Source: Candidatus Pantoea varia (GTDB lineage Bacteria > Pseudomonadota > Gammaproteobacteria > Enterobacterales > Enterobacteriaceae). Taken from it: a stretch of DNA of 64,000 bases. How positions within the stretch are numbered: position 1 is the first letter of the stretch; each line of letters begins with the position of its first letter. Shown piece by piece: positions 44,504 to 54,625 of the stretch. The notes under the pieces were generated by a model. That model saw only the letters and a list, made by a program, of their open reading frames with translations, made no database searches and was not told the DNA's origin. The DNA is taken from NCBI RefSeq assembly GCF_900115075.1, contig NZ_FOVG01000004.1, positions 62,001-126,000 on the forward strand, given 5' to 3'. The position numbers and the translations under genes were made by a program.

Positions 44504-45388
44504 TTAGCGGGTGATCTCAACCTTCGCTAACTTCTCATAATAGCAGGCCAGCGCACTGTGGTCGGCGTTACCCTGTCCGTCGTTGCGCAGCGCCTGCATC
44601 ATCTCCATCACCGCCGCCGTCAGCGGCAGATGCGCGCCGATGCTGTGCGAGGTATCCAGCGCATTCGCCAGATCTTTGATATGCAGGTCAATCCGGAAGC
44701 CCGGCTTGAAGTTGCGATCCATCACCATCGGCGCTTTGGCATCCAGTACCGTGCTGCCAGCCAGGCCGCCACGAATGGCCTGATAAACCAGATCCGGATT
44801 CACACCCGCTTTGGTTGCCAGCGATAACGCTTCAGACATCGCCGCAATGTTCAGTGCCACAATCACCTGGTTAGCCAGTTTAGTCACGTTGCCTGCGCCG
44901 ATGTCGCCCGTATGCACCACCGATCCCGCCATCGATTTCATAATGTCGTAGCAGGAATCGAATACAGCTTTATCACCGCCGACCATCACGGAGAGCGTGC
45001 CTTCAATCGCTTTTGGCTCGCCGCCACTGACCGGCGCATCGAGCATTTTTATCTGCTTTTCTGCCAGCGCATCATGCACTTCACGGCTCGCCAGCGGTGC
45101 AATCGAACTCATGTCGATGACCACCAGGCCTGGCTTCGCCCCTTCAATGATGCCATTTTTCCCCAGGCAGACATCGATGACCTGCGGCGAGTTCGGCACC
45201 ATGGTAATCACCACATCGCACTGCTCAGCCACCTCTTTTGGCGTTTTCGCCACGGTCGCGCCCAGTTTAGCCAGTTCCGCTTCGTTTTCAGCGTTGTTGT
45301 CGCGTACTACCAGCGAATAACCGGCTTTCACCAGATTTTTACTCATGGGTTTGCCCATGATGCCCAGGCCGATGAATCCAATTTTCAT
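44504..45388 (-). CDS. garR: Tartronate semialdehyde reductase
   Basis: This 294-residue NADH-dependent 3-hydroxyacid dehydrogenase reduces tartronate semialdehyde to glycerate. The start is the ATG at 45386-45388 ([15 protein letters not shown]), which begins the dinucleotide-binding fold; the long upstream open frame is not conserved. The substrate-binding [13 protein letters not shown] and the catalytic Lys in [11 protein letters not shown] are present. It lies 19 nt after garL, the aldolase that makes its substrate. Confidence 0.95.
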   Translation of the reverse strand: MKIGFIGLGIMGKPMSKNLVKAGYSLVVRDNNAENEAELAKLGATVAKTPKEVAEQCDVVITMVPNSPQVIDVCLGKNGIIEGAKPGLVVIDMSSIAPLASREVHDALAEKQIKMLDAPVSGGEPKAIEGTLSVMVGGDKAVFDSCYDIMKSMAGSVVHTGDIGAGNVTKLANQVIVALNIAAMSEALSLATKAGVNPDLVYQAIRGGLAGSTVLDAKAPMVMDRNFKPGFRIDLHIKDLANALDTSHSIGAHLPLTAAVMEMMQALRNDGQGNADHSALACYYEKLAKVEITR

Positions 45389-45407
45389 TGCGTTACCCCT
45401 TAATTGA

Positions 45408-46178
45408 TTAGCGCTTAAATTTGTCGCATAACGCCTGCGAGGCGTTGCGGAACATCCCGACATCGCTGCCGACGGCCACAAAGGTGGCACCCCACTCCAG
45501 ATAGCGACGCGCGTCCGCTTCAACCGGCGCCAGAATGCCGCTCGGCTTACCGGCGGCTTTGGCACGTTCAAAAACGTGTTTAATTACTTTCAACACTTCA
45601 GGATGCGCAGGCTGGCCGAGATAGCCCAGCGCAGCGGAAAGATCGCCCGGTCCGACAAAAATACCGTCTACGCCGTCCACCGCTGCGATGGCGTCAATAT
45701 TGTCGACCGCCTGCTGGGTTTCGATCTGCACCAGCACCGTGATGTTGTCATTGATAGTGCTGTTGTAATCCGGCAGGGTGCCGTACATGTTGCTGCGGTG
45801 CGACACCGAAACGCCGCGAATCCCCGCGGGTGGATAGCGGGTTGAGGCGACCGCCCGCAGGGCTTCCTCTTCGGTCTCGACAAACGGCACCAGGAAATTG
45901 TTAAACCCGATATCCAGCAGGCGCTTTATGATCACCGGCTCGTTGCAGGGCGGACGTACCACGGGCGCACTGTGACTGCCTTTCAGCGCCATCAGCTGCG
46001 GCACAAACGTCGTGATATCGTTGGGCGCGTGCTCTCCATCCAGGACCAGCCAGTCAAAACCGGCCAGCCCCAGGATTTCAGTTGAGACTGGACTGGCCAG
46101 CGCGCACCAGCTGCCAATCAGGGTGTCGCCCGCTAACAGGCGACGACGAAATCCATTCGGCCAGGCTGCATTACTCAT
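45408..46178 (-). CDS. garL: 5-keto-4-deoxy-D-glucarate aldolase
   Basis: This 256-residue class II aldolase of the HpcH/HpaI family splits 5-keto-4-deoxyglucarate into pyruvate and tartronate semialdehyde. The start is the ATG at 46176-46178 with AGGAG 7 nt upstream. Recognisable segments are [44 protein letters not shown] and [14 protein letters not shown], with the metal and substrate residues of the family. Confidence 0.95.
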   Translation of the reverse strand: MSNAAWPNGFRRRLLAGDTLIGSWCALASPVSTEILGLAGFDWLVLDGEHAPNDITTFVPQLMALKGSHSAPVVRPPCNEPVIIKRLLDIGFNNFLVPFVETEEEALRAVASTRYPPAGIRGVSVSHRSNMYGTLPDYNSTINDNITVLVQIETQQAVDNIDAIAAVDGVDGIFVGPGDLSAALGYLGQPAHPEVLKVIKHVFERAKAAGKPSGILAPVEADARRYLEWGATFVAVGSDVGMFRNASQALCDKFKR

Positions 46179-46223
46179 GGTGGAACTCCTGTGACGATGG
46201 CTCCGCACGGGGAGCCGAAAAGG

Positions 46224-47555
46224 TTAACGAACCAGGCAAGGGCGCTTATTGTCGAACGTCCATCCCGGCACTAAAAACTGCATCGCTTCGGCATCGTCAC
46301 GCGCGCCCAGTCCCTGCTTCTGATAGAGCGCATTGGCCTGCATCACCTGATCCATATCCAGCTCTACGCCGAGACCCGGTTTCTGTGGCACCTGCACCAT
46401 GCCACCCTTGATCTGGAAAGGCTCTTTAGTCAGGCGCTGATTGCCCTCCTGCCAGATCCAGTGGGTATCAATGGCGGTAATCGCGCCCGGTGCGGCAGCG
46501 GCAACGTGGGTGAACATCGCCAGCGAAATGTCGAAGTGGTTATTAGAGTGCGAGCCCCAGGTCAGGCCAAAATCGTGGCACATCTGCGCTACGCGCACTG
46601 AACCCTGCATGGTCCAGAAGTGTGGGTCAGCCAGCGGAATGTCCACCGACTGCAGCGACAGGGTATGCCCCATCTGCCGCCAGTCGGTGGCGATCATATT
46701 GGTAGCGGTAGGCATGCCAGTGGCGCGGCGGAACTCGGCCATCACTTCGCGGCCTGAGTAGCCCTGCTCTGCGCCACAGGGATCTTCTGCGTAGGCCAGC
46801 ACATCTTTGAGCTGTTTGCCGAGCATGATCGCCTCATTGAGCGACCAGGCCCCGTTAGGATCGAGGGTGATACGGGCTTCAGGAAAACGTTTTGCCAGCG
46901 CAGTGACCGCTTCAGCCTCTTCACCGCCGCGCAGCACGCCACCTTTGAGTTTGAAATCGTTGAAGCCATATTTCTCATAGGCCGCTTCCGCCAGACGCAC
47001 CACGGCATCCGGAGTGAGCGCCTCTTCGTGACGCAGGCGGTACCAGTCGCACGGATCGTTCTGCTGGTTCTGATAAGAGAGCGACGTTTTATTGCGGTCA
47101 CCGATGTAGAACAGGTAGCCGAGCATCTCAACGCGATCGCGCTGCTGCCCGTCGCCCAGCAGTGAGGCGACGTTTACGCCCAGGTGCTGGCCCAGCAGAT
47201 CAAGCAGCGCGGCTTCGATGCCGGTCACCACATGGATCGTGGTGCGCAGATCAAACGTCTGGTTGCCGCGCCCGTTCGCATCGCGGTCCGCAAAGGTGGA
47301 GCGCACCAGGCTGAGGGTATTTTTGTACTCACCCAGCGTTTTACCGATCACCAGAGAGGCGGCATCTTCCAGCGTCTGGCGGATTTTCTCGCCGCCCGGA
47401 ATTTCGCCGACGCCGGTGTGTCCGGCGTTATCTTTGATAATCACAATGTTGCGGGTAAAGAATGGCGAATGAGCGCCGCTGAGGTTCAGCAGCATGCTGT
47501 CGTAGCCTGCGACCGGGATAACCTGCATGGCGGTCACTTTCGGTGTTGAACTCAT
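46224..47555 (-). CDS. gudD: D-glucarate dehydratase
   Basis: This 443-residue enolase-superfamily enzyme dehydrates D-glucarate (and L-idarate) to 5-keto-4-deoxyglucarate. The start is the ATG at 47553-47555 with AGGAG upstream. The base Lys204 is in FKLKGG (KxK, Lys202-x-Lys204), metal ligands follow in TLDPNGAW, and the second base is the His of [11 protein letters not shown]. It is the closer of the two paralogues to E. coli GudD (for example the TFADRDA segment). It follows gudX by 10 nt. Confidence 0.95.
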   Translation of the reverse strand: MSSTPKVTAMQVIPVAGYDSMLLNLSGAHSPFFTRNIVIIKDNAGHTGVGEIPGGEKIRQTLEDAASLVIGKTLGEYKNTLSLVRSTFADRDANGRGNQTFDLRTTIHVVTGIEAALLDLLGQHLGVNVASLLGDGQQRDRVEMLGYLFYIGDRNKTSLSYQNQQNDPCDWYRLRHEEALTPDAVVRLAEAAYEKYGFNDFKLKGGVLRGGEEAEAVTALAKRFPEARITLDPNGAWSLNEAIMLGKQLKDVLAYAEDPCGAEQGYSGREVMAEFRRATGMPTATNMIATDWRQMGHTLSLQSVDIPLADPHFWTMQGSVRVAQMCHDFGLTWGSHSNNHFDISLAMFTHVAAAAPGAITAIDTHWIWQEGNQRLTKEPFQIKGGMVQVPQKPGLGVELDMDQVMQANALYQKQGLGARDDAEAMQFLVPGWTFDNKRPCLVR

Positions 47556-47565
47556 CTTCTGCTCC

Positions 47566-48912
47566 TTATGCTGTTGCCCGACCAAATGCCGGACGCTTGC
47601 GATCAAAAGTCCAGCCAGGGACCAGATACTGCATCGCTGTGGCGTCGTTACGCGCACCGGCGGGCAGTGACTGATAAAGCTGATGGGCTTTGTTTACCTG
47701 CTCCCAGTCGAGCTCAATGCCCAGGCCAGGCGCATCCGGTACGGCAATTTTCCCGTTGCGGATTTGCAGCGGATTTTTGGTCAGGCGCTGATCGCCCTCC
47801 TGCCAGATCCAGTGGGTATCAATCGCGGTAGGATTGCCTGGCACCGCGGCACCCACATGGGTGAACATCGCCAGCGAAATATCAAAGTGGTTATTGGAGT
47901 GGCAGCCCCAGGTGAGGCCCCACTCATCGCACAGCTGTGCGACCCGCACGGCCCCGCTCAGCGTCCAGAAGTGAGGATCTGCCAGCGGAATATCGACCGC
48001 ATTGACCATTACCGCGTGATTCATCTCGCGCCAGTTGGTGGCGATCATATTTGTGGCGACGGGCAAGCCGGTTGCGCGACGGAACTCGGCCATCACTTCA
48101 CGCCCGGAATAGCCCTGCTCCGCGCCGCACGGATCTTCAGCGTAGCTCAGCACATCCTTCATCCCTTTACACAGCGCTATCGCCTCATCCAGCAGCCAGG
48201 CACCATTGGGATCGACCGTGATGCGGGCGTCGGGAAAGCGCTGCTTCAGGGCTGCCGCCGTGGCGATCTCCTGCTCGCCGGGGAGCACGCCACCTTTGAG
48301 CTTGAAATCTTTAAAGCCGTACTTATCCTGTGCCGCCTCAGCCAGCCGCACCACGGCATCGCTAGTCAGCGCTTCCTGATGACGCAGGTGATACCAGTCA
48401 TGGCTGGCCTGATCACCACTCAGATAAGGGAGGTCGGTTTTGCGGCGGTCGCCGAGATAGAACAGATAGCCCAGCACCGTGACTTCATCGCGCTGTTTTC
48501 CCGGCCCCAGCAGTTCAGCCACCGGTACGCCCAGACACTGTCCCAGCAGATCGAGCAGCGCCGCTTCCAGCGCAGCCACCGCATTAACGCGCAGTTCAAA
48601 GGTCCAGGCGCCGTTACCAAAGGTGGTGAAGTCAGCCGACTGATTCCCCTTGTGCACCTGCTGCACCAGACGGTTCATTCGGGCAATCTGCTGGCCCTTC
48701 ACCAGCGGAATCGCCTCTACCAGCGTCTGATAAATGGTGTCGCCGCCCGGCGCTTCACCGACGCCGGTGTGACCGGCGCTGTCCGTCAGCACCACAATGT
48801 TGCGGGTAAAACAGGCGTTGTGCGCACCGCCAATGTTGAGCAGCATGCTGTCGTAACCGGCGACCGGGATAACCTGCATTTCAGTAATCACGGGTGAACT
48901 TTGCGTATTCAT
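47566..48912 (-). CDS. gudX: Glucarate dehydratase-related protein GudX
   Basis: This 448-residue paralogue of the adjacent gudD differs in the 80-115 region ([22 protein letters not shown]), which replaces the [11 protein letters not shown] segment of GudD. The catalytic KxK (Lys204-x-Lys206 in FKLKGG), the metal-binding region and the His of [10 protein letters not shown] are all kept, but the Ser before that His region is Cys. In E. coli GudX has only weak glucarate dehydratase activity and its role is unclear; it may form hetero-oligomers with GudD. The start overlaps the gudP stop (ATGA). Confidence 0.92.
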   Translation of the reverse strand: MNTQSSPVITEMQVIPVAGYDSMLLNIGGAHNACFTRNIVVLTDSAGHTGVGEAPGGDTIYQTLVEAIPLVKGQQIARMNRLVQQVHKGNQSADFTTFGNGAWTFELRVNAVAALEAALLDLLGQCLGVPVAELLGPGKQRDEVTVLGYLFYLGDRRKTDLPYLSGDQASHDWYHLRHQEALTSDAVVRLAEAAQDKYGFKDFKLKGGVLPGEQEIATAAALKQRFPDARITVDPNGAWLLDEAIALCKGMKDVLSYAEDPCGAEQGYSGREVMAEFRRATGLPVATNMIATNWREMNHAVMVNAVDIPLADPHFWTLSGAVRVAQLCDEWGLTWGCHSNNHFDISLAMFTHVGAAVPGNPTAIDTHWIWQEGDQRLTKNPLQIRNGKIAVPDAPGLGIELDWEQVNKAHQLYQSLPAGARNDATAMQYLVPGWTFDRKRPAFGRATA

Positions 48913-50270
48913 GATGCGTCCTTACCGGGCCAGGTTTTCAGTTCGACACGTTTGATATCGCCCGCAATGACCAGGAAGCTAAATGCCGCGACAAAGGCAT
49001 GAATGCCGACATAGACCAGCGCGCCTTCAAAGGATCCGCTGGTGGCAATGATGTAGCCGATGGCGATAGGGGTCACGATGCCAGAGAAGTTACCGAACAT
49101 GTTGAACAAGCCGCCGCTCAGACCACTGATCTCTTTCGGCGCGGTATCCGCCATTACCGCCCAGCCCAGCGCACCGATGCCTTTACCAAAGAATGCCAGT
49201 GCCATAAAGAACACCACCACCCATTCGGTATCGGTGTAGTTACACATCACCATTGAAATGGAGAGCAGCATGCCGAGTACGATCGGCGTTTTACGTGCGA
49301 TATTCAGCGAGCCGGTTTTACGCATCAGCCAGTCAGAAATCACCCCGCCCAGTACGCCGCCGAGGAAGCCGCACACCGCCGGAATCGAAGCAATAAAGCC
49401 CGCTTTGAGAATCGACATGCCGCGCGCCTGTACCAGATAGACCGGGAACCAGGTAATAAAGAAGTAGGTTAAGGCGTTAACACAGTATTGGCCGAGGTAG
49501 ATACCCAGCATCATGCGTGACGTCAGCAGCTGCTTGATCTGGAACCACTTCTCGCTCCAGCTCACTTTGCGGCTATTCTTTTTCACATCCATGTTGATCA
49601 GCGCGCCACCCTGCTCCATGTACTCCAGTTCAGCCTTGTTCACGCCAGGGTGATCGGTAGGATCGTGGATGACTTTCAGCCAGATAAAGCTGAGGATGAT
49701 GCCCAGACCGCCCATGAACCAGAATACGTGCGCCCAGCCCACGGAAGAGACCAGCCAGCCCATGATGGGTGCGAAGATAACGGTGGCGAAGTATTGCGCC
49801 GAGTTGAAGATCGCTACCGCCGTGCCGCGCTCCTGCGCCGGGAACCAGGCGGCCACAATGCGGCTGTTGCCAGGGAAGGATGGCGCTTCGGCCAGTCCGA
49901 CCAGGAAACGCAGAATAAACAGCGACATGATGATGCCGAAGCCGCTGAACAGATCGACGAACCCTTGCAGGAAGGTAAACAGCGACCAGGTAAAGATGCT
50001 CCAGAAGTAGACGCGTTTTGAGCCGAAGCGATCGAGCAGCCAGCCGCCCGGAATCTGACCAATAACGTACGCCCATGAGAAGGCAGAGAAGATATAGCCC
50101 AGTCCGACCGAATCAAGGCCGATATCTTTGGACATCGCCGAACCGGCAATCGAAATGGTTGCGCGGTCGCCGTAGTTGAATGAGGTGACGATAAATAACA
50201 TCACCACAATCCAGTAACGGGCATGGGTGCGTTTCTGCACCGTTTCCGCTGTCTGGCTGAAACTATTCAT
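48909..50270 (-). CDS. gudP: Glucarate/galactarate transporter (MFS)
   Basis: This 453-residue, 12-span permease of the anion:cation symporter family imports D-glucarate and probably galactarate. The start is the ATG at 50268-50270 with AGGAG 7 nt upstream; a further 17 in-frame codons are ignored. The ACS signatures are [35 protein letters not shown] and [17 protein letters not shown]. It heads the aldarate operon and is divergent from garD. No second transporter (garP) is present in the window, so GudP may serve both substrates. Confidence 0.94.
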   Translation of the reverse strand: MNSFSQTAETVQKRTHARYWIVVMLFIVTSFNYGDRATISIAGSAMSKDIGLDSVGLGYIFSAFSWAYVIGQIPGGWLLDRFGSKRVYFWSIFTWSLFTFLQGFVDLFSGFGIIMSLFILRFLVGLAEAPSFPGNSRIVAAWFPAQERGTAVAIFNSAQYFATVIFAPIMGWLVSSVGWAHVFWFMGGLGIILSFIWLKVIHDPTDHPGVNKAELEYMEQGGALINMDVKKNSRKVSWSEKWFQIKQLLTSRMMLGIYLGQYCVNALTYFFITWFPVYLVQARGMSILKAGFIASIPAVCGFLGGVLGGVISDWLMRKTGSLNIARKTPIVLGMLLSISMVMCNYTDTEWVVVFFMALAFFGKGIGALGWAVMADTAPKEISGLSGGLFNMFGNFSGIVTPIAIGYIIATSGSFEGALVYVGIHAFVAAFSFLVIAGDIKRVELKTWPGKDAS

Positions 50271-50654
50271 GATGCACTCCTGAAATATAGCGTGAGCTAC
50301 ATTCGCTCTGACTGCATACACATCGCGTTGGGTATCAGAGAGAAGTTGGGTTAAACACGGCGATCTTGTTGTTTTGGCAAACCTTTATTTATTCATCCGG
50401 CTGCAGTCAGAAGCGGCAGTGATGCGCCTCTTCAACCCCTGCGGATGAGTAATACGTCGTGACAGATAACCTGACTTTGGCTAACGGAACTCAGTATAAG
50501 AACAGCCTTTGGTAAGCACATTGGCGCATCGCCCTGGAATAACCGTGTTATTGAAGTGAATGTCTGGCGGATGCACAAAACCCTGCGGCGTGGCTCACGA
50601 AAGTGGCAAATAGCCGGTCGAAATCTGCCCTGAATAACGCTTCTGCCCGCTGTT

Positions 50655-50670
50655 TGTGAGGCTCTTCACT
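50655..50670 (+). promoter_or_regulatory. Candidate CRP-cAMP box
   Basis: TGTGAGGCTCTTCACT matches the CRP consensus TGTGA-N6-TCACA at nine of ten fixed positions. Its centre is about 105 nt upstream of the start predicted from the TATACT at 50756, and about 180 nt from the garD ATG. It fits catabolite control of aldarate use. Confidence 0.6.
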
Positions 50671-50704
50671 TGCTTTTGGATAATCGACTCAAAACAGCCG
50701 GGTG

Positions 50705-50726
50705 AATGACCTTAATGGTGGTCATT
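50705..50726. promoter_or_regulatory. Palindromic operator candidate upstream of garD
   Basis: AATGACC (50705-50711) and GGTCATT (50720-50726) are perfect inverted arms separated by 8 nt. They lie about 30-50 nt upstream of the garD -10, a position suited to an activator. CdaR is the obvious candidate. Confidence 0.5.
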
Positions 50727-50843
50727 TGCACAATGCGCCCCTTGCCCCGCCTCCCTATACTGAAGCTGGCAAACAAGCGTGTGACAGGTCAGAACATTAC
50801 AGCGTGCCGCACAAGTACGGTACGACAGACAGGAAGGTGAGCG

Positions 50844-52403
50844 ATGAACCCCAAAACAGATGAACAACCGCTCTATATCAAAGTCCATGAGCACGACAAT
50901 GTGGCCATTGTGGTCAACAGCCTGGGTCTGCCAGCCGGCACGCAGTTTGCGGATGGCCTGACACTCACAGAGTATGTGCCGCAAGGCCACAAAGTGGCGC
51001 TGAGCGCGATTAATCAGGGTGCAGAGATCGTGCGTTATGGCGAAGTCATAGGCTTCGCATTACGGGATATTGCCCAGGGTAGCTGGATTGATGAGTCTCT
51101 TGTCGCGCTGCCGGAAGCCCCTCCGCTGGAGAGTCTGCCGTTAGCCACACAGGTTCCGCCTGATTTGCCGCCGTTGGAAGGTTACACCTTTGAGGGTTAC
51201 CGCAATGCGGATGGCAGCGTGGGTACGCGTAACCTCCTCGGCATCACCACCAGCGTCCACTGCGTGGCGGGTGTGGTGGACCATGTCGTGCAGATCATTG
51301 AACGGGATTTACTGCCGCGCTATCCGAATGTCGATGGCGTGGTCGCCCTGAACCATCTTTATGGCTGCGGCGTGGCGATCAACGCACCGGCTGCAGTCGT
51401 GCCGATTCGCACCATTCATAACCTGGCGCTGAATGCCAATTTCGGCGGCGAAGTGATGATCGTCAGTCTGGGTTGTGAAAAGTTGCAGCCGGAACGTCTG
51501 CTGACCGGCACACCTGACGTACAGGCGATTTCGCTGGACGATCATGACATCGTGCGTTTGCAGGATGAAAAGCTGGTGGGTTTTGGTGCGATGGTGAATG
51601 AGATTCTGCAGGTGGCGGAACGTCATCTCCAGCGTCTCAATCAGCGCCAGCGCGAAACCTGCTCCGCGGCAGAACTGATTGTCGGCATGCAGTGTGGTGG
51701 CAGCGATGCGTTCTCGGGCGTGACGGCGAATCCGGCAGTGGGCTTCGCCTCTGATCTGCTGGTGCGCTGCGGCGCTACCGTGATGTTCTCGGAAGTGACA
51801 GAAGTGCGAGATGCCATTCACCTGCTGACGCCGCGGGTGATTAATCAGGATGTTGGTAAGCGCTTACTGGAGGAGATGGCCTGGTATGACAATTACCTCG
51901 ACCAGGGCCAGACCGATCGCAGCGCTAATCCGTCGCCGGGCAATAAAAAAGGCGGGCTGGCAAACGTGGTGGAAAAAGCACTTGGGTCGATCGCCAAATC
52001 GGGCCGCAGCGCGATTGTCGAAGTGCTCTCGCCCGGTCAGCGGCCTACGCGGCGTGGATTGATTTATGCGGCGACGCCCGCCAGCGATTTTGTCTGCGGT
52101 ACGCAGCAGCTGGCGTCTGGTATTACCCTGCAGGTGTTCACTACCGGGCGCGGAACACCTTACGGTCTGGCCGCGATTCCGGTGATCAAGATGGCGACGC
52201 GCAATGCGCTGGCAGAGCGCTGGCATGATCTGATGGACATCAATGCCGGAACGATTGCGACGGGTGAAGAGAGTATTGAGCAGGTGGGCTGGCGACTGTT
52301 TGAGTTGATTCTTGACATTGCCAGCGGCAGGAAGCAGACCTGGTCCGATCGCTGGGGTATCCGTAATCAGCTGGCGGTGTTTAACCCGGCACCTGTCACC
52401 TGA
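50844..52403 (+). CDS. garD: Galactarate dehydratase
   Basis: This 519-residue iron-dependent enzyme of the UxaA/GarD family dehydrates galactarate to 5-keto-4-deoxygalactarate, which GarL also cleaves. The N-terminal SAF domain ([20 protein letters not shown]) is followed by the catalytic part: [37 protein letters not shown] and [16 protein letters not shown]. The start has GGAAGG upstream. In E. coli garD is divergent from garPLRK; here it is divergent from gudPXD-garLRK. Confidence 0.95.
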   Translation: MNPKTDEQPLYIKVHEHDNVAIVVNSLGLPAGTQFADGLTLTEYVPQGHKVALSAINQGAEIVRYGEVIGFALRDIAQGSWIDESLVALPEAPPLESLPLATQVPPDLPPLEGYTFEGYRNADGSVGTRNLLGITTSVHCVAGVVDHVVQIIERDLLPRYPNVDGVVALNHLYGCGVAINAPAAVVPIRTIHNLALNANFGGEVMIVSLGCEKLQPERLLTGTPDVQAISLDDHDIVRLQDEKLVGFGAMVNEILQVAERHLQRLNQRQRETCSAAELIVGMQCGGSDAFSGVTANPAVGFASDLLVRCGATVMFSEVTEVRDAIHLLTPRVINQDVGKRLLEEMAWYDNYLDQGQTDRSANPSPGNKKGGLANVVEKALGSIAKSGRSAIVEVLSPGQRPTRRGLIYAATPASDFVCGTQQLASGITLQVFTTGRGTPYGLAAIPVIKMATRNALAERWHDLMDINAGTIATGEESIEQVGWRLFELILDIASGRKQTWSDRWGIRNQLAVFNPAPVT

Positions 52404-52419
52404 TCTCGCGGGGCATGCA

Positions 52420-52464
52420 CGCCAGGCTTATCCTGATGCTGTTAAGGCAGGGATAAGCCTGGCG
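52420..52464. repeat. Perfect 14-bp inverted repeat between garD and yqcA
   Basis: CGCCAGGCTTATCC (52420-52433) pairs perfectly with GGATAAGCCTGGCG (52451-52464) over a 17-nt loop. It fills most of the gap between the convergent garD and yqcA and has no U-tract on either strand. Size and composition resemble a REP/BIME-type element, and its role may be 3'-end protection. Confidence 0.6.
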
Positions 52465-52470
52465 TCGCTA

Positions 52471-52917
52471 TCAGAGCTGCGCGCCCCAGGCTTCAATCCA
52501 CGGAGAAGTCACCGCTTCTGGCTCAGGATTTTCAGTGGCATCAACCAGTAATACCTCACCGACCCGCTGCGCGCCCTGCTCCTGCAGCAGCGCATCAAAG
52601 GTTTTACCCGCGCCACAGAAATGGTCATAACTGCTGTCACCCAATGCAATCACGCCGTAGCGCAGCGCGGGCTGATGACCCAGCTTATCTTTAATCGCAT
52701 GGAACAGACCTGAAATCGTGTCGGGGAAATCGCCTTGCCCGGTGGTTGACGTGACGATTAACGCCACATCGCTGGCATAATTCTGCCAGTCAGCCAGCGT
52801 CGGATCATCAAACACGGTGACGCTGTGCCCCTGCTGTTGCAGTAACGGTTCCGCTTCTTCCGCCACCAGCAGTGCATTGCCGTATACCGTACCCACAAAA
52901 ATGCCAATCTTTGCCAT
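52471..52917 (-). CDS. yqcA: Flavodoxin YqcA
   Basis: This 148-residue FMN-binding flavodoxin of the MioC-like short-chain group is probably an electron carrier in the cytoplasm. The phosphate-binding loop is GTVYGNA at residues 9-15, and the flavin-stacking segments are [10 protein letters not shown] and GDSSYDHFC. In E. coli it is essential only under some conditions and has been linked to isoprenoid enzymes. It follows truC by 12 nt. Confidence 0.92.
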   Translation of the reverse strand: MAKIGIFVGTVYGNALLVAEEAEPLLQQQGHSVTVFDDPTLADWQNYASDVALIVTSTTGQGDFPDTISGLFHAIKDKLGHQPALRYGVIALGDSSYDHFCGAGKTFDALLQEQGAQRVGEVLLVDATENPEPEAVTSPWIEAWGAQL

Positions 52918-52929
52918 TTGCTTTCTCCC

Positions 52930-53709
52930 TTATTCTGAAACGTTATCCTGTCCTGGCGCTGCGTCAAACTCAACCCGCGGCACCTCAGGAATCTGATCCT
53001 GCCAGCCAAACTGATTCATCAGGTTCTGCCAGACGCCATCCAGTCCGGCGCGAATCAGCAAAGGTTCACCGGTCACCGGATGGGTCAATGCCAGGCTGCT
53101 GGCGTGCAGCATCAATCGGTTAGCGCCGAAATGTTCGGCGGCTCCCCGGTTCTGACGCAGGTCACCGTGCGCGGAATCACCAATAATCGGATGACGCAGG
53201 TGTGACATATGGCGACGCAGCTGATGCTTGCGACCGGTTTTAGGGGCCATCTCAACCAGGCTGTAACGCGACGTGGGATAACGACCAATGCCGACCGGCA
53301 TCTCAACGGTCGCCAGTGACTGATAATCGGTAACGGCGGGCTGTGCGGTGCGCGCTTCAGTGGCGTGTTTATCGGCAATTTTATCCAGCTCTTCCACCAG
53401 TGGATAATCGAGCGTCCCGCTGCTCTCCAGCCAGCCGCGAACCACAGCGTGGTAGGTTTTCTCCATCTGGTGCTGTTCAAACTGCAGGGAAAGAAGACGT
53501 CCGACTTCACTTGAAAGCCCCATCAGCAGCACGCCTGAAGTAGGCTTGTCCAGGCGATGCGCGGTAAAGACATGCTGTCCGATCTGATCACGAACAGTCT
53601 GCATCACAAACACCGTTTCATGGCGATCCAGCCAGCTGCGATGAACCAGCCAGCCGCTGGGCTTGTTGACGGCAACCAGCCACTCATCCTGATAGAGTAT
53701 CTCCAGCAT
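52930..53709 (-). CDS. truC: tRNA pseudouridine(65) synthase TruC
   Basis: This 259-residue RluA-family enzyme forms pseudouridine at position 65 of some tRNAs. The catalytic Asp54 is in HRLDKPTSGVLL, and KTGRKHQLRRHMSHL is the family C-terminal motif. The ATG shares one base with the yqcC stop (TGATG), giving yqcC-truC-yqcA coupling as in E. coli. Confidence 0.95.
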   Translation of the reverse strand: MLEILYQDEWLVAVNKPSGWLVHRSWLDRHETVFVMQTVRDQIGQHVFTAHRLDKPTSGVLLMGLSSEVGRLLSLQFEQHQMEKTYHAVVRGWLESSGTLDYPLVEELDKIADKHATEARTAQPAVTDYQSLATVEMPVGIGRYPTSRYSLVEMAPKTGRKHQLRRHMSHLRHPIIGDSAHGDLRQNRGAAEHFGANRLMLHASSLALTHPVTGEPLLIRAGLDGVWQNLMNQFGWQDQIPEVPRVEFDAAPGQDNVSE

Positions 53710-54038
53710 CAGTGGGCAGCATCCTTAATCAACGCATCCAGCTGACGCAGGGTCAGCAGCAGCGGTGCAATACCGGGCTGATCAGGCACTAAAGCCACCT
53801 CATAATAGGGGGCAACGGCAAAGTTTTGCGGTAACGGATGTCGGGCGGCAATCAGGGCATGCATGCGCGGGACTAACACCCACTGGAGCCACTGCAGCGG
53901 CTCCAGCGTATCCAGGCAAAAAGGTTCCTGGCTCTCAAGGGCGCCCTCGGCTGGCGGCGTACTCTGCCAGAGATGATACTCACGCATCACCGCTTCGAGT
54001 TGCTCCAGCCGTTGCGTAATCAATTGTTCAGGCGTCAT
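53709..54038 (-). CDS. yqcC: YqcC family protein (DUF446)
   Basis: This 109-residue helical protein is of unknown function; an E. coli structure exists for the family. The conserved core is LEPLQWLQWVLVPRMHALI, followed by LPQNFAVAPYYEVAL. The start is the ATG at 54036-54038 with GGAGG 7 nt upstream. It lies just beyond the csrB terminator. Confidence 0.9.
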   Translation of the reverse strand: MTPEQLITQRLEQLEAVMREYHLWQSTPPAEGALESQEPFCLDTLEPLQWLQWVLVPRMHALIAARHPLPQNFAVAPYYEVALVPDQPGIAPLLLTLRQLDALIKDAAH

Positions 54039-54100
54039 GCGCCACCTCCAGCGAGCAGTCAAAAATGGGCGGCAAGCATATCACTTGTTGGCACAGGCAC

Positions 54101-54133
54101 AAAAAAAGGGAGCACTGTATAAACAGTGCTCCC
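54101..54133 (-). terminator. csrB terminator
   Basis: GGGAGCACTGT pairs with ACAGTGCTCCC (arms 54123-54133 and 54108-54118), followed by seven Ts at 54107-54101. It forms the 3' end of CsrB. Confidence 0.93.
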
Positions 54134-54415
54134 GGTTCGTTTGCAGCCATCCCGCCACTTTAATGCTCCCTGCTCTTCCATGACAACTTGTCCAGTGCGA
54201 ACTCCTGTCGCGCATCGTCCTGATGTATCCGTAGCGTCCTGGCCCACCACCTCTTCTGAGGGGTTCTCATTCTCCATCCTGGAGGTGTCCCTTACTCAAT
54301 CCTGAGCGATCCTGTTTCGTCCTGAAACCTTCCGTGTGCCGTAAGCTCCGTTACGTTCCTGCCTCATGGCTTATCATCATCCTGACGATATCTGTTTCCT
54401 GAGCGTCCTGCAGTG
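54101..54415 (-). ncRNA. csrB: CsrB small RNA (CsrA-sequestering)
   Basis: The minus strand between syd and yqcC carries about 21 GGA trinucleotides in 315 nt, many as CAGGA or AGGAYG in the loops of short hairpins. This is the hallmark of CsrB, which titrates the translational repressor CsrA. Blocks identical to E. coli CsrB as I remember it are GGACACCTCCAGGATGGAG, AATGAGAACC, GAGCAGGGAGCA and the terminator. Synteny also matches. It seems about 50 nt shorter than the 369-nt E. coli RNA. The 5' end is estimated from the -10 at 54422-54427. Confidence 0.95.
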
Positions 54416-54421
54416 CGAAAC

Positions 54422-54449
54422 ATTTTGACAGAACTCGTTACGCGCACAA
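54422..54449 (-). promoter_or_regulatory. Candidate csrB promoter
   Basis: On the minus strand, TTGTGC (54444-54449), a 16-nt spacer and CAAAAT (54422-54427) form a modest promoter. A weak core fits a gene that depends on activation by UvrY. Confidence 0.5.
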
Positions 54450-54583
54450 GGTACTCACAGCGGAACTTTACGAAATGTGCGGTACAAATTAAGATAAATG
54501 CCATTAAGTTGATGATTCACAATATTTTTACATCATGGCCTTCCGGATGTCTCAACTGTTATATGGCGATCTCTCACAGCAGA

Positions 54584-54601
54584 TGTAAGAGATGTCTCAC
54601 A
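54584..54601. promoter_or_regulatory. UvrY (SirA/GacA-type) box upstream of csrB
   Basis: TGTAAGAGATGTCTCACA is an 18-bp imperfect palindrome that matches the UvrY/GacA consensus TGTAAGNNATNNCTTACA in form. It is about 175 nt upstream of the predicted csrB start and lies just past the syd stop. A second half site, GATCTCTCACA, is at 54568-54578. The remainder of the 54450-54625 interval is A/T-rich and has no gene. Confidence 0.8.
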
Positions 54602-54625
54602 AGGTCAGGGGCAAATCACTGCAAA

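Larger units (their letters stand above)
50271..50843. promoter_or_regulatory. Divergent gudP/garD control region
   Basis: This 573-nt region has no gene but several sites for garD on its right side: a CRP box at 50655-50670, a palindrome at 50705-50726 and a TATACT -10 at 50756-50761 that lacks a good -35. I see no equally clear set for gudP on the left side. The aldarate genes of E. coli are controlled by CdaR, so a CdaR site is likely here, but I do not know its motif well enough to call one. Confidence 0.6.

Noticed and set aside
44431-45571. Longer N-termini for garK and garR
   Set aside because: The open frames extend upstream, but the conserved ATGs begin directly at the nucleotide-binding or kinase motifs and give family-standard lengths.
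47683-48897. A 404-codon open frame on the plus strand
   Set aside because: Antisense shadow of gudX, which has clear enolase-superfamily motifs and fits the operon.
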